Below are positions 43,408 through 52,953 of a stretch of 64,000 nt of DNA, one piece after another. Under the pieces are notes generated by a model. It was not told the DNA's origin. It made no database searches and saw only the letters and a list, made by a program, of their open reading frames with translations. Source of the stretch: Rhodoferax ferrireducens (GTDB taxonomy: Bacteria; Pseudomonadota; Gammaproteobacteria; Burkholderiales; Burkholderiaceae_C); contig NZ_QEII01000236.1 in NCBI RefSeq assembly GCF_003347515.1, positions 62,001 through 126,000 of the forward strand. Reading direction: 5' to 3'. How positions within the stretch are numbered: position 1 is the stretch's first letter; every line of letters starts with the position of its first letter. Both the position numbers and the translations under genes were made by a program.

Positions 43408-43815
43408 ATGACGAATACGACCTCCACGAGCTGGCTAAAACACATCCGCTGGGATTCCAAAGGGCTGGTGCCGGTGATCGCCCAGGAGCAGGGCAGCAAC
43501 GACGTGCTGATGTTCGCCTGGATGAACCGCGAGGCCTTGCAAAAGACGGCGGAACTGGGGCAGGCCGTGTATTTCAGCCGCTCACGTAACAAACTTTGGT
43601 ACAAGGGCGAGGAGTCGGGTCATGTGCAAAAAGTGCATGAAATCCGCATGGATTGCGACAATGACGTGATTTTGCTCAAGGTGACGCAACTCGGGCATGA
43701 GCCCGGCATTGCCTGCCACACCGGGCGCCACAGCTGTTTCTTCAGTTTGTACGAGAACGGCGAGTGGAAAGTCACCGAGCCGGTCTTGAAAGACCCGCAA
43801 ACCATCTATAAATAA
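43408..43815 (+). CDS. hisI: phosphoribosyl-AMP cyclohydrolase
   Basis: A 135-aa Zn/Mg hydrolase for the third histidine step. [32 protein letters not shown], the Mg-binding DCDNDVILL and the Zn Cys residues in [13 protein letters not shown] are visible. HisE is a separate gene here rather than fused. The spacer to hisE is 6 nt. Confidence 0.96.
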   Translation: MTNTTSTSWLKHIRWDSKGLVPVIAQEQGSNDVLMFAWMNREALQKTAELGQAVYFSRSRNKLWYKGEESGHVQKVHEIRMDCDNDVILLKVTQLGHEPGIACHTGRHSCFFSLYENGEWKVTEPVLKDPQTIYK

Positions 43816-43821
43816 GAACTT

Positions 43822-44202
43822 ATGCCATCCATCCCCTCGTCCACGGATTCACTGACCCGCCTCGCGCAGGTGATTGAAAGCCGCTTGCCCGCCAATGGCG
43901 GCAATCCAGAAGCCAGTTACGTGGCGCGCCTGCTGCACAAGGGCCCCGACGCCTTTCTGAAGAAAATCGGCGAAGAGGCCACGGAAGTGGTGATGGCCGC
44001 CAAGGATGCCGACCATGGCGGCGACAAGGCGAAGATCGTCTACGAAGTGGCGGATCTGTGGTTTCACTGCATGGTGGCGCTGGCGCACTACGGCCTGACC
44101 CCGGCCGAGGTGGTGGCCGAACTGGATCGTCGTGTCGGCACCAGCGGTATTGAAGAAAAGGCGTTGCGCAAGGTGTTGGCGCGAGAAGGAGATGCCAAAT
44201 GA
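43822..44202 (+). CDS. hisE: phosphoribosyl-ATP pyrophosphatase
   Basis: A 126-aa all-alpha NTP pyrophosphohydrolase for the second histidine step. The metal motif [16 protein letters not shown] and the YEVADLWFH helix are clear. It overlaps the next gene by ATGA. Last his gene of the cluster. Confidence 0.95.
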   Translation: MPSIPSSTDSLTRLAQVIESRLPANGGNPEASYVARLLHKGPDAFLKKIGEEATEVVMAAKDADHGGDKAKIVYEVADLWFHCMVALAHYGLTPAEVVAELDRRVGTSGIEEKALRKVLAREGDAK

Positions 44203-44615
44203 CGCAAGACTATTCAAACCCAGGCCAGGGTTCAGATCCGGATCGGGCCGGCCTGCAAAAGCTGCAGTCGCTCAACACGGTGGGCACCATCAGTTACATC
44301 CTGCACTTGATCGTGGCCGTGGGTGCCCTGATCCCGGGCGGGCAGTTCGGTCCGGTCCTGCTGATTGTGGCCTTGACCCTTGATCTGGTGAAACGCTCCG
44401 AAGCAACGGGCACCTGGCATGCCTCCCATTTTCGTTGGCGCATCCGCACCGTCATCATCGCGGCGCTGCTCTATGCTGTGACGGCGCCTCTGTGGTTTCT
44501 TTTCATTCTGCCGGGATGGATTGCCTGGTGCCTCATTTCCATCTGGTTTCTCTACCGCATCGTGCGTGGCATGGTGCGCATGAACAAGGGACTTGGCATG
44601 GAGTTTTCAGCATGA
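44199..44615 (+). CDS. small membrane protein, DUF4870/YidD-like topology
   Basis: A 138-aa protein with a polar N-terminus (about 25 residues) and three or so membrane segments: [17 protein letters not shown], the amphipathic loop with [20 protein letters not shown], then [15 protein letters not shown] and [19 protein letters not shown]. The [11 protein letters not shown] motif is typical of DUF4870-type proteins. Function unknown. Coupled to hisE and to the HIT gene by ATGA overlaps. Confidence 0.75.
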   Translation: MTQDYSNPGQGSDPDRAGLQKLQSLNTVGTISYILHLIVAVGALIPGGQFGPVLLIVALTLDLVKRSEATGTWHASHFRWRIRTVIIAALLYAVTAPLWFLFILPGWIAWCLISIWFLYRIVRGMVRMNKGLGMEFSA

Positions 44616-44986
44616 AGGAAGAGATTGTTCAGCACGCCCCGGATTGCCTGTTTTGCAGAATAGTGGCGGGAAAAATCCCCTCCAGGATTGTTTACCAGGA
44701 TGAGGAACTTTTCGTATTCCATGACATCCATCCATGGGCGCCCGTGCACTTTCTCATGATCCCCAAGGTGCACATTCCGTCCATGGCGCACGTCGGTGTC
44801 GAGCATGCTGGCCTGTTAGGGCGCATGATGGCGCTTGCACCCCGTCTCGCTTTGCAGGAAGGGTGCAATCCCTACCCGGGCGGAGGGTTTCGCATTTTGA
44901 GCAACACGGGTGCGGAAGGGGGCCAGGAAGTGCATCATCTGCACATTCATGTGATGGGCGGGCCGCGGCCCTGGCTGAAGGGTTAG
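44612..44986 (+). CDS. HIT-family (HinT-like) nucleotide hydrolase
   Basis: About 124 aa from the ATG at 44612. N-terminal CLFCRIVAGKIPSRIVYQDE and the histidine triad HHLHIHVMGG are the HinT signature, a purine phosphoramidase. The order hisE - membrane protein - HIT - tatA is common in this family of bacteria. Confidence 0.93.
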   Translation: MKEEIVQHAPDCLFCRIVAGKIPSRIVYQDEELFVFHDIHPWAPVHFLMIPKVHIPSMAHVGVEHAGLLGRMMALAPRLALQEGCNPYPGGGFRILSNTGAEGGQEVHHLHIHVMGGPRPWLKG

Positions 44987-45039
44987 TTCCGGCGTTTATA
45001 TCGCGGGTAATTTTCGGGGATAAGGCGCTGGATCTACTT

Positions 45040-45057
45040 CGCCGACTAAAATCGGCG
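45040..45057 (+). promoter_or_regulatory. hairpin and TAAAAT hexamer ahead of tatA
   Basis: CGCCGA (45040-45045) pairs with TCGGCG (45052-45057). TAAAAT (45047-45052) could be a -10 box; the two readings exclude each other in function. The tatA ribosome site TAGGAGAG is about 10 nt downstream. Confidence 0.35.
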
Positions 45058-45077
45058 CAATTCGTTAGGAGAGACTC

Positions 45078-45317
45078 ATGGGATTTTCGACAACACACCT
45101 GATCATTTTTTTGGTCATCATCATTGTTATTTTTGGTACCAAGAAGCTGCGCAACATCGGGTCGGACCTCGGTGGCGCGGTCAAAGGCTTCAAGGACGGC
45201 ATGAAGGACGGCACCGACAGGGCAGCTGATGCGTCTGCTGCACCTGCCCAGCAGGTAGGCACTGCAGGCACGGCCGCCAAGGAAACCATTGATGTTGAAG
45301 CCAAGACCAAGGTCTGA
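45078..45317 (+). CDS. tatA: twin-arginine translocase subunit TatA
   Basis: A 79-aa protein: a short membrane helix ([14 protein letters not shown]) followed by [20 protein letters not shown] amphipathic helix and an Ala/Asp-rich tail. It forms the protein-conducting assembly for folded proteins such as MsrP and the Rieske subunit encoded here. Ribosome site AGGAG upstream. Confidence 0.95.
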   Translation: MGFSTTHLIIFLVIIIVIFGTKKLRNIGSDLGGAVKGFKDGMKDGTDRAADASAAPAQQVGTAGTAAKETIDVEAKTKV

Positions 45318-45350
45318 TGGCGCAGGTTCAGCAGCCAGGGATACGCGCAA

Positions 45351-45815
45351 GTGATTGATATTGGCGTCACCAAGCTCGCCATCATTGGCGGGATTGCGCT
45401 GGTGGTCATTGGTCCCGAGAAGCTACCGGGTTTGGCCAAGACCATCGGAACACTGTTGGGGCGCGCACGCCGCTACGTGGCCGATGTGAAGGAAGAGGTC
45501 AGCCGGTCCATGGAGCTGGACGAACTCAAGAAAATGAAGGACACGGTCGAAGGCGCAGCGCGCGATGTCGAAAATTCGATCCAGACCAGTGCCAGCGATT
45601 TTGAGAAAAGCTGGAGCGAAACCACCGGATTGGCGTCGGATACGCAGTTCGGTGATTCAAGCCCCGGTTTCCCAGAGTACAAACACCCCAAAAAGAAATG
45701 GCGACTCAAGCAAGGCGCCACCCCCAGTTGGTACAAAGCCCGCACGGGCACACGGACGCATGCCATGTCCGGGGCCGCCCGGGTGGCCCGGTATCGACCC
45801 TCCAAATTTAGCTGA
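45351..45815 (+). CDS. tatB: twin-arginine translocase subunit TatB
   Basis: A 154-aa protein starting at GTG. Membrane helix [20 protein letters not shown] with the conserved Glu-Lys-Leu-Pro, amphipathic helix [20 protein letters not shown], then an acidic coiled region. It forms the receptor complex with TatC. The stop overlaps tatC (TGATG). Confidence 0.94.
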   Translation: MIDIGVTKLAIIGGIALVVIGPEKLPGLAKTIGTLLGRARRYVADVKEEVSRSMELDELKKMKDTVEGAARDVENSIQTSASDFEKSWSETTGLASDTQFGDSSPGFPEYKHPKKKWRLKQGATPSWYKARTGTRTHAMSGAARVARYRPSKFS

Positions 45816-46606
45816 TGACTGATCCTGTCAACAAAGACGACGAACTGGCCGGAACCGAACAGCCCTTCGTCCAGCACCTCTATGAGCTGCGCGACCGACT
45901 TCTGCGTTCCCTGTATGGCGTTGCCGCCGTGCTGGCTGTGCTGCTGTTCTACCCGGGTCCCTCCCAACTCTATGACTTGCTGGCGATGCCACTGGTCAAA
46001 GCGCTGCCGGAAGGCTCGCGGATGATTGCCGTGGGCGTGGTGTCACCATTTCTGGTGCCGATCAAGGTATCGGTGCTGGCAGCGATTGGTTTGGCATTGC
46101 CCTGGATTCTTTATCAGGTCTGGGCTTTTGTCGCGCCGGGCCTGTACAAGCACGAAAAGAAGCTGGTGTTGCCCCTGGTGGCGGCCAGTACCGTGCTGTT
46201 CTACCTGGGCGCGGCGTTCTGCTACTTCTTTGTGTTTGGGCAGGCCTTTCCGGCGATCCAGAAAATGGCGCCGATGTCGGTTGCTGTCAGTCCGGACATC
46301 GAGGCTTATCTTGACTTCGTCATCACCATGTTCATCGCCTTCGGCGTGGCGTTTGAAGTGCCTATCGTCGTCGTGATTCTGGCTCGTATGGGCTTCGTGA
46401 CGATTGCGCAGCTGAAGAAATTTCGCACCTATTTTGTGGTCGGTGCGGCCGCTGTTGCGGGTTTGGTGACGCCGCCCGATCCGGTTTCCATGATTGCCTT
46501 GCTGGTGCCGATGTACCTGCTTTACGAAATCGGCATTGTGGCGGCCCAAGTCTTCATCAAACACACCCAGGCACCTGAAGAAGATGCCGAGGCCGCAAAA
46601 CCTTAA
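45815..46606 (+). CDS. tatC: twin-arginine translocase subunit TatC
   Basis: A 263-aa protein with six membrane helices. The N-terminal FVQHLYELRDRLLRS (signal-binding Glu) and LPWILYQVWAFVAPGLY loops are the family signature. It recognises the twin-arginine motif. A repeat copy lies between its stop and the convergent protease gene. Confidence 0.96.
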   Translation: MTDPVNKDDELAGTEQPFVQHLYELRDRLLRSLYGVAAVLAVLLFYPGPSQLYDLLAMPLVKALPEGSRMIAVGVVSPFLVPIKVSVLAAIGLALPWILYQVWAFVAPGLYKHEKKLVLPLVAASTVLFYLGAAFCYFFVFGQAFPAIQKMAPMSVAVSPDIEAYLDFVITMFIAFGVAFEVPIVVVILARMGFVTIAQLKKFRTYFVVGAAAVAGLVTPPDPVSMIALLVPMYLLYEIGIVAAQVFIKHTQAPEEDAEAAKP

Positions 46607-46665
46607 GTCAATCAGGGCTCCAGCCCTTGCTGATTAAGCGCAGGCTGCTACTAAAACAGTAGTGC
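46605..46665 (+). repeat. AT-tailed dispersed repeat, copy 7 (tatC/protease junction)
   Basis: AGGGCTCCAGCCCTTGCTGA, TTAAGCGCAGGCTGCTACTA, AAACAGTAGTGCC. The 5' palindrome is longer here (AATCAGGGCT pairing with AGCCC..CTGATT), and CTACT pairs with AGTAG in the 3' hairpin. Confidence 0.8.
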
Positions 46666-46682
46666 CTGACAGGTGCTGATGA

Positions 46683-47834
46683 CTATTGCGTTGGCTGCAC
46701 CGGTCTGCGCGGCTTGGGCCGTAAGCCGGGGATTACATCCAGTTCGACCTTTTCTTCCCGCCGCAGCAAACTGAATTTCGACGCGGTGCCCGGCTTCAAG
46801 GCGGCCACGCTGGACAGTAATTCGGAGACATTGCCAATCGGCTTGCCGGCCACGCTGGTGATGACATCACCAGGCCGGATGCCTGATTGCGCCGCCGGTC
46901 CGTTTTGCAGCACGCCGGTAATGATTACCCCCGAGCGTGTCTTGACGCCAAAGGTTTCAGCCAGTTCGGGTGACAGGTCGTTCGGTTCCACGCCGATCCA
47001 GCCGCGCGTGACCTGGCCGTCCTTCACAATGCCTTCCAGCACCAGCTTGGCCGTGGACACGGGAATGGCAAAGCCAATGCCCATGCTGCCGCCCGAGCGC
47101 GAGTAAATGGCTGTATTGATGCCCAGCAGATTGCCGCTGGTATCCACCAGCGCGCCACCCGAGTTACCGGGATTGATGGCGGCATCGGTCTGGATGAAGT
47201 TCTCGAACGTATTGATGCCGAGCTGATTGCGCCCCAGCGCACTGATGATGCCGCTAGTGACGGTTTGCCCGACGCCAAACGGGTTGCCGATGGCCAGCAC
47301 CTGGTCCCCTACCTGCAGCGTATCGGAGTCGCCCAGCACAATAGCGGGCAGCCGGTCCAGCTCAATCTTCAGCACGGCGAGGTCGCTGTCCGGATCGGTG
47401 CCAATGACTTTGGCCCGGGCGTGGCGGCTGTCATTGAGGATGACCTCGATTTCATCGGCACTCTCCACCACATGGTTATTGGTCAGGATGTAACCGCTGT
47501 CACTCACGATGACACCGCTGCCCAGTCCGACCTGCGGCTCGTTGCCCTGGTCGCCGAAAAAGAATTTGAACCAGGGATCATTGCTGTTCGGATTGTTCCG
47601 GGCCGCCTTGCTGGTGTTGATGCTGACCACGGCCGCCGACGACTTTTGCGCCGCCAGCCTGAAACTGCCCGGCGGCGCCACGCCGGGGGCAGTGGCGGGC
47701 GCCTCCATCAGGGCCAAGGCACCCGAGCGGGAAGGCTGGTTTCCCAGCCAATCGGGTTTGAGTGTGCCAACGACAAAATAGGCCGCCAGCAGCACGGTGA
47801 CTGTTTGGGAAAATAACAACCAAAAACGTTTCAT
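46683..47834 (-). CDS. DegS/AlgW-like periplasmic serine protease
   Basis: A 383-aa trypsin-like protease with one N-terminal membrane anchor (WLLFSQTVTVLLAAYFVVG) and one PDZ domain (about 280-365). Catalytic His in TNNHVV, Asp in DSDLAVLK and Ser in NPGNSGGAL. One PDZ plus an anchor suggests DegS/AlgW, the site-1 protease that senses misfolded porins and cuts the anti-sigma factor RseA, rather than DegP. It is convergent with tatC and divergent from the next gene. Confidence 0.9.
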   Translation of the reverse strand: MKRFWLLFSQTVTVLLAAYFVVGTLKPDWLGNQPSRSGALALMEAPATAPGVAPPGSFRLAAQKSSAAVVSINTSKAARNNPNSNDPWFKFFFGDQGNEPQVGLGSGVIVSDSGYILTNNHVVESADEIEVILNDSRHARAKVIGTDPDSDLAVLKIELDRLPAIVLGDSDTLQVGDQVLAIGNPFGVGQTVTSGIISALGRNQLGINTFENFIQTDAAINPGNSGGALVDTSGNLLGINTAIYSRSGGSMGIGFAIPVSTAKLVLEGIVKDGQVTRGWIGVEPNDLSPELAETFGVKTRSGVIITGVLQNGPAAQSGIRPGDVITSVAGKPIGNVSELLSSVAALKPGTASKFSLLRREEKVELDVIPGLRPKPRRPVQPTQ

Positions 47835-47986
47835 GAGGAATTTCGGGCGCGATGCCCTCCGAGTGATTGGATGGTCAGAAGCAGGTCGCCAAATTGTAGG
47901 CGCCGCGTAGAGGGACGCGGGCAGGAACGGGAAATTTCAGCACTTGGACACAGGGCTTGGCTGGGGCTGTACAGTCCAGTGGCTCC

Positions 47987-48367
47987 ATGTCAAAGATACG
48001 CCAGATCATCCTGATACAGCCCGAAGCCGCGTCCAAGCCGGCGACCGGCGCGCCCTGCAATGGGTGCGGGGTGTGCTGCCTGCTGGAGCCGTGTCCGCTG
48101 GGAGTGTTGCTCTCCGGCCGCCGTCGTGGCGCCTGCGTCGCGGTGCGCTGGCGTGTTGAGGCGCGCCAGTACCGTTGCGGTGCCCTCAGTGAGCCGGTGG
48201 ATGTGCTGCAGCATGTATTGCCCAAGCCAATGCGTCGCCTGGTTCCCCACTTGGCACCGGGCTTGGCGCGGCTGGCGAAACGATGGATCGCTGTGGGCCA
48301 GGGCTGCGACAGCACTGTGGAGGCGAGACCGCTGGAAGAACCGCCGGCCAGCCCACAAATTCGTTGA
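47987..48367 (+). CDS. cysteine-cluster protein (YkgJ-like)
   Basis: About 126 aa from the ATG at 47987. An N-terminal cluster CNGCGVCCLLEPC with a further Cys in RRGACVAV and YRCGAL resembles the YkgJ/Zn- or Fe-chelating family, but the second half has few recognisable motifs. Function unknown. The Nif3 gene follows after 61 nt. Confidence 0.7.
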   Translation: MSKIRQIILIQPEAASKPATGAPCNGCGVCCLLEPCPLGVLLSGRRRGACVAVRWRVEARQYRCGALSEPVDVLQHVLPKPMRRLVPHLAPGLARLAKRWIAVGQGCDSTVEARPLEEPPASPQIR

Positions 48368-48428
48368 CAATGCCAAGGCATATTCCCGAATAGTTTCTTC
48401 CGGCCCTGTTCTTCCTCCATTCATTGAA

Positions 48429-49187
48429 ATGACCGACCGCACACAGCTCCTGCAGACTTTTGACGCGCTGCTCCAGCCAGAGCGATTTCGTGACTACGGC
48501 CCCAACGGTTTGCAGGTCGAAGGCGCCGCGTCCGTGCGCAAAATCGTCTCTGGCGTCACTGCCAGCCGGGCGTTGATTGAGGCGGCCATTGCAGCCCAGG
48601 CGAACACGATTTTTGTGCACCACGGCCTGTTCTGGAAGGGGCAAGACGGGCGTGTTACCGGCTGGATGAAGCAGCGCCTGGCATTGCTGCTGGCGCACGA
48701 CATCAATCTCTTTGCCTACCATCTGCCGCTGGATGCGCACCCTGAGTTGGGCAACAACGCGCAACTGGGCCTGCAACTGGGTTTAAAGGCGCAGAGCCGC
48801 TTCGGCGAGCAGGACCTGGGTTTTCTGGGCGAGCGGATCGGACCTGGTGGCTTCGAGACCGCAGAGGTTCTCGCGCAGCATATTGAGAATAAGCTAAATC
48901 GGCCTGTAGCCCTCGTCAATGTTGCGCAACGCGCTATTAGAAAAGTAGCGTGGTGCAGCGGTGGCGCACAGAGCTATTTTGAAGCCGCGATTGCCGCCGG
49001 GGCCGATGCCTTCATCACCGGCGAAATTTCCGAGCCGCAAGCCCACTATGCCCGTGAATGTGGCGTCGCCTACCTGGCCTGTGGCCACCACGCCAGCGAG
49101 CGTTTTGGCGCCCCCGCGGTGGCCGCGCATGTGGCCGCGCAATTCGGTCTGGCGCATGAATTCATTGACATTGACAACCCGGCTTGA
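48429..49187 (+). CDS. Nif3-like dinuclear metal centre hexameric protein
   Basis: A 252-aa YbgI/Nif3 family protein (GTP cyclohydrolase I type 2-like), start ATG 48429. Metal ligands are in VHHGLFWKG, YHLPLDAHPELGNN and ACGHHASERFG. Residues ~155-175 (NRPVALVNVAQRAIRKVAW) are encoded by a clear repeat copy, in a linker that varies across the family. The biological role of the family is unsettled. Confidence 0.9.
   Translation: MTDRTQLLQTFDALLQPERFRDYGPNGLQVEGAASVRKIVSGVTASRALIEAAIAAQANTIFVHHGLFWKGQDGRVTGWMKQRLALLLAHDINLFAYHLPLDAHPELGNNAQLGLQLGLKAQSRFGEQDLGFLGERIGPGGFETAEVLAQHIENKLNRPVALVNVAQRAIRKVAWCSGGAQSYFEAAIAAGADAFITGEISEPQAHYARECGVAYLACGHHASERFGAPAVAAHVAAQFGLAHEFIDIDNPA
48891..48953 (+). 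repeat. AT-tailed dispersed repeat, copy 8 (inside the Nif3 gene)
   Basis: GGCCTGTAGCCCTCGTCAAT, GTTGCGCAACGCGCTATTAG, AAAAGTAGCG. Compared with the hisF/hisI copy, most of the first 40 bases agree. The 3' hairpin CGCTATT/AGTAGCG has seven pairs, one of them G-T. Confidence 0.82.
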
Positions 49188-49226
49188 ATCGCATCAGGCC
49201 CGGGCCGAACCGGAAATTGACACGCC

Positions 49227-50273
49227 ATGAAGAAACCCATTGCCATCACGCTCGGCGACCCTGCCGGCATAGGCCCCGAGATCATCGCCAAGGCGTTTCG
49301 GGATGCGCCCGACATCACGCAGGGCTGTTTTGTGGTGGGCGATGTGGCGATCCTGCGACGGGCGGCAGGCGTGATCAGCACCGACCGGATACCCCTGCCG
49401 GTGGCGCTGATCGACTCCCCGGCCGAGGCCCTCAGCCTGCCCCCGCGCTGCCTGCCGGTGCTGCAAATGGGCGCGCTGGCGGAGCCCGTCCCCTTCGGAC
49501 GCTTGAATGCCGGCGCTGGCCGACTCGCCGCCGAATGCGTAGTCTGGGCGGCCCAGGCCGCTTTGCGCGGTGACGTGGCAGCGCTGGTGACCGCGCCACT
49601 CAATAAGGAGGCGCTGGCCCTTGCTGGCGCGCCCCATTCAAACTATCCGGGCCACACGGAAATGCTGCAGGCCTTGGCGGCGGCGCACGCGGGGACGTCG
49701 GTAGCGGATATGCCGGTACGCATGATGCTGGCCAATGACGAGTTGCGCGTTGTCCTGGTGAGCATTCATGTGTCCTTGCGTGACGCTATTCAAGCCGTGA
49801 CTTATGACAATGTCCTGCAGACGCTGTGCATCACCCATGCGTCGCTGGGCGCGATCTTGGGCCGCGTGCCGCGTATCGGCGTGGCGGGTCTGAATCCGCA
49901 CGCGGGGGAGGGCGGTCTGTTCGGGCGCGAAGAACTTGACATCATCGCGCCGGCCATGGCTGCGGCGCGCGCACTCGGCATGCAGGTCAGTGGGCCGTTC
50001 GCACCGGACACCGTGTTCATGCGCGCGCGCGCGAGGGACGGCGAGCCTGGGGAGTTTGATGTCGTGGTGGCGATGTACCACGACCAAGGCTTGATCCCGG
50101 TGAAATACTTGGGTGTTGAAAAAGGCGTTAACGTGACGCTAGGCCTACCGCTGGTGCGCACCAGTCCAGACCACGGCACAGCCTTTGACATCGCCGGCAC
50201 GGGTCAGGCCGACGCGTCGAGCCTGGTTGAGGCCATTCGCATGGCGCGGCAGCTGAGCGAATTGTCTCAATAA
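49227..50273 (+). CDS. pdxA: 4-hydroxythreonine-4-phosphate dehydrogenase
   Basis: A 348-aa NAD-dependent metalloenzyme of pyridoxal-phosphate synthesis. ITLGDPAGIGPEI, the metal His in HSNYPGHTEML, GLNPHAGEGGLFG and VAMYHDQGLIPVKYL are present. Slightly longer than usual. It is convergent with mscL across a repeat copy. Confidence 0.96.
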   Translation: MKKPIAITLGDPAGIGPEIIAKAFRDAPDITQGCFVVGDVAILRRAAGVISTDRIPLPVALIDSPAEALSLPPRCLPVLQMGALAEPVPFGRLNAGAGRLAAECVVWAAQAALRGDVAALVTAPLNKEALALAGAPHSNYPGHTEMLQALAAAHAGTSVADMPVRMMLANDELRVVLVSIHVSLRDAIQAVTYDNVLQTLCITHASLGAILGRVPRIGVAGLNPHAGEGGLFGREELDIIAPAMAAARALGMQVSGPFAPDTVFMRARARDGEPGEFDVVVAMYHDQGLIPVKYLGVEKGVNVTLGLPLVRTSPDHGTAFDIAGTGQADASSLVEAIRMARQLSELSQ

Positions 50274-50278
50274 ACGTG

Positions 50279-50337
50279 TTAAACCGGGCCGTAGCGCCCG
50301 TCAAACAATCGCCAATCGCTATTAAATTTATAGCTGC
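50279..50337 (+). repeat. AT-tailed dispersed repeat, copy 9 (pdxA/mscL junction)
   Basis: GGGCCGTAGCGCCCGTCAAA, CAATCGCCAATCGCTATTAA, ATTTATAGC. It is more diverged in the core but keeps the GCTAT/ATAGC hairpin. It fills the 65-nt convergent gap. Confidence 0.72.
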
Positions 50338-50338
50338 A

Positions 50339-50767
50339 CTATTTCTTGAGGCTGTCGCGAATCTCGCGTAGCAGCAACACATCTTCTGCTGGTGCAGCGG
50401 GGGCAGCAGGCGGTGGCGGGTTGGCTTTTTTCAGTTTGTTGATTTGTTTGACCATCATAAAAATGATGAACGCCAGAATCGCAAAATTGACAGCCACCGT
50501 GATGAAGTTGCCATAGGCAAATACTGGCACGCCTGCTTTTTTCAAGGCGTCGAGAGTCGTCGCAGTACCCGCGGGCGCTTGACCCAGCACGACGAAAAGA
50601 TTGGAAAAATCAAGCTTTCCAATCACCGCCCCCACCATTGGCATGACCAGGTCGCCGACCACGGAATCGACGATTTTGCCAAAGGCGGCGCCAATGATTA
50701 CACCCACGGCGAGATCCATCACATTGCCCTTGACGGCAAACTCTTTGAACTCTTGCATCATTCCCAT
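50339..50767 (-). CDS. mscL: large-conductance mechanosensitive channel
   Basis: A 142-aa pentameric channel that opens under membrane tension to release solutes in osmotic downshock. N-terminal [19 protein letters not shown] and first helix [18 protein letters not shown], then the second helix [20 protein letters not shown] and a Pro/Ala linker before the C-terminal bundle [13 protein letters not shown]. Ribosome site AGGAG is 9 nt from the ATG. Confidence 0.97.
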   Translation of the reverse strand: MGMMQEFKEFAVKGNVMDLAVGVIIGAAFGKIVDSVVGDLVMPMVGAVIGKLDFSNLFVVLGQAPAGTATTLDALKKAGVPVFAYGNFITVAVNFAILAFIIFMMVKQINKLKKANPPPPAAPAAPAEDVLLLREIRDSLKK

Positions 50768-50912
50768 GTGTGAAATCTCCTATTCAAAAAATATGAATGA
50801 AGTATTAACCGAAACCCCTTTTGCGGGCAAGCTTCAAGCGCAAAGTCGCCCGAAACGGTCAGCTACAATCGAGCGTTAACCCCAATAGCGATGATTTTCA
50901 TTGAGGATTCCC

Positions 50913-51527
50913 ATGAGTGAAACCCTTGTCGACAACGGTCAAATCGACGCCAGTAAACGAACGTGGCTGATAGCGTCCAGCTGCGCTGGCGCCGTGGGCG
51001 GTGTAGCCGCCGTCGTACCTTTTGTCAGTAGTTTTCAACCCTCTGAAAAGGCCAAAGCGGCTGGCGCGGCGGTCGAGGCGGACATTTCCGCGCTCAAGCC
51101 GGGCGAGAAGATGACAGTGGAGTGGCGGGGCAAGCCGGTGTGGATCGTACGACGCACGCCAGAACAACTGGCCGCCTTGCCCAAGCTGGACTCGCAGTTG
51201 GCGGATCCCAAATCCGAGCGCAAGCCTGCTGACCAGGCGCCTGCCTATGCGCGCAATGAAACTCGTTCCATCAAGCCCGAATACCTGATTGCCGTGGGTA
51301 TTTGCACCCACCTGGGTTGTTCGCCGTCGGATAAGTTCCAGACAGGCGCCCAGCCTTCATTGCCGGATGACTGGCAGGGTGGATTTTTCTGTCCATGTCA
51401 TGGCTCCACATTTGATTTGGCCGGTCGGGTCTATAAAAACAAGCCAGCGCCGGACAACCTCGAAGTCCCGCCCCATATGTATCTCTCTGACACCAAGTTG
51501 CTCATTGGCGACGATAAGAAAGCCTGA
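50913..51527 (+). CDS. petA: ubiquinol-cytochrome c reductase Rieske iron-sulfur subunit
   Basis: A 204-aa 2Fe-2S subunit of the bc1 complex. An N-terminal Tat-like anchor ([17 protein letters not shown]) and cluster motifs CTHLGC and CPCHGS are clear. The ATG at 50913 follows TTGAGG; an in-frame TTG at 50901 is less likely. A TACAAT hexamer (50864-50869) may be a -10 box. First gene of petABC. Confidence 0.96.
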   Translation: MSETLVDNGQIDASKRTWLIASSCAGAVGGVAAVVPFVSSFQPSEKAKAAGAAVEADISALKPGEKMTVEWRGKPVWIVRRTPEQLAALPKLDSQLADPKSERKPADQAPAYARNETRSIKPEYLIAVGICTHLGCSPSDKFQTGAQPSLPDDWQGGFFCPCHGSTFDLAGRVYKNKPAPDNLEVPPHMYLSDTKLLIGDDKKA

Positions 51528-51538
51528 GGACGAACGAC

Positions 51539-52939
51539 ATGGCTGAATTCCACGAAATTTCCCCAAACGCGCCCGCCGCTGAAAAATTGCTTAACTGGGT
51601 CGACAATCGATTTCCGGCTTCCAAGCTCTTCAAAGAGCACATGAGCGAATATTACGCGCCGAAGAATTTCAATTTTTGGTACATTTTTGGTTCGCTCTCT
51701 TTGTTGGTGTTGGTGATTCAAATTGTCACTGGCATTTTCCTGGTGATGCACTACAAACCCGATGCCGCACTGGCGTTTGGCTCGGTTGAGTACATCATGC
51801 GCGACGTACCATGGGGCTGGTTGATTCGCTACATGCACTCCACGGGCGCGTCAGCTTTCTTTGTGGTGGTCTATTTGCACATGTTTCGTGGGTTGATGTA
51901 CGGTAGTTACCGTAAACCTCGCGAATTGATCTGGCTTTTTGGCTGTGGCATTTTCCTCGCCTTGATGGCCGAGGCATTCATGGGTTATCTGTTGCCTTGG
52001 GGTCAGATGAGCTACTGGGGCGCCCAGGTGATCGTGAATCTGTTTTCCGCCATTCCATTTATTGGCCCTGATCTGGCTCTGTTGATTCGCGGTGACTTTG
52101 TGGTGGGTGATGCCACGCTGAACCGCTTTTTCAGCTTCCACGTGATCGCCGTTCCGCTGGTGCTGTTGGGTCTGGTGGTTGCGCACATCATTGCCTTGCA
52201 TGAAGTCGGCTCCAATAATCCAGATGGTATCGAAATCAAGGCAAAAAAAGATGCGAACGGACGTCCTCTGGATGGCATTCCTTTCCATCCTTACTACTCG
52301 GTACATGACATCTTTGCGGTGAGTGTGTTCCTGATGGTGTTTACGGCCATCGTGTTCTTTGCGCCGGAGATGGGCGGCTACTTCCTGGAGTACAACAACT
52401 TCATCCCGGCTGATCCGTTCCAAACGCCATTGCATATCGCGCCGGTCTGGTATTTCACGCCCTTCTACTCGATGCTGCGTGCGGTGACGGGCGAGATGAT
52501 GTACGCGTTGATTGCCTGTGTGCTGGTGGGCGCCGTGCTGGGTGTGACCAAAATCAAGATGCCCAATGTGTTCAAGGGCGCTATCCTGGGTGTGGCTATC
52601 GTGGTCGTGGCCATGATGCTCTCCATTGATGCCAAATTCTGGGGCGTGGTGGCCATGGGTGGCGGCGTTGTGATTCTGTTTTTCCTGCCATGGCTGGACA
52701 ACAGCGCGGTCAAGTCCATCCGGTACCGGCCTGACTGGCATAAATATTTGTATGCGGTTTTTGTCATCGATTTCCTGGTGCTGGGCTACTTGGGCATGCA
52801 ACCGCCTTCCGCTATTGGCGGTCGTGTTTCGCAAGCGGGAACCTTGTTCTACTTTGGCTTTTTCCTGTTAATGCCTTGGTGGAGTCGTATCGGAAAATCC
52901 AAGCCGGTGCCAGATCGTGTCACCTTCACGGCGCATTGA
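51539..52939 (+). CDS. petB: ubiquinol-cytochrome c reductase cytochrome b subunit
   Basis: A 466-aa integral membrane protein with two b haems. N-terminal haem ligand helices ([38 protein letters not shown]), the Qo-site [13 protein letters not shown] region and late helices are seen. It is a full-length fused b-type of the proteobacterial kind. The ATG is 11 nt after petA. Confidence 0.97.
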   Translation: MAEFHEISPNAPAAEKLLNWVDNRFPASKLFKEHMSEYYAPKNFNFWYIFGSLSLLVLVIQIVTGIFLVMHYKPDAALAFGSVEYIMRDVPWGWLIRYMHSTGASAFFVVVYLHMFRGLMYGSYRKPRELIWLFGCGIFLALMAEAFMGYLLPWGQMSYWGAQVIVNLFSAIPFIGPDLALLIRGDFVVGDATLNRFFSFHVIAVPLVLLGLVVAHIIALHEVGSNNPDGIEIKAKKDANGRPLDGIPFHPYYSVHDIFAVSVFLMVFTAIVFFAPEMGGYFLEYNNFIPADPFQTPLHIAPVWYFTPFYSMLRAVTGEMMYALIACVLVGAVLGVTKIKMPNVFKGAILGVAIVVVAMMLSIDAKFWGVVAMGGGVVILFFLPWLDNSAVKSIRYRPDWHKYLYAVFVIDFLVLGYLGMQPPSAIGGRVSQAGTLFYFGFFLLMPWWSRIGKSKPVPDRVTFTAH

Positions 52940-52953
52940 ACTGGAAAGAAATT

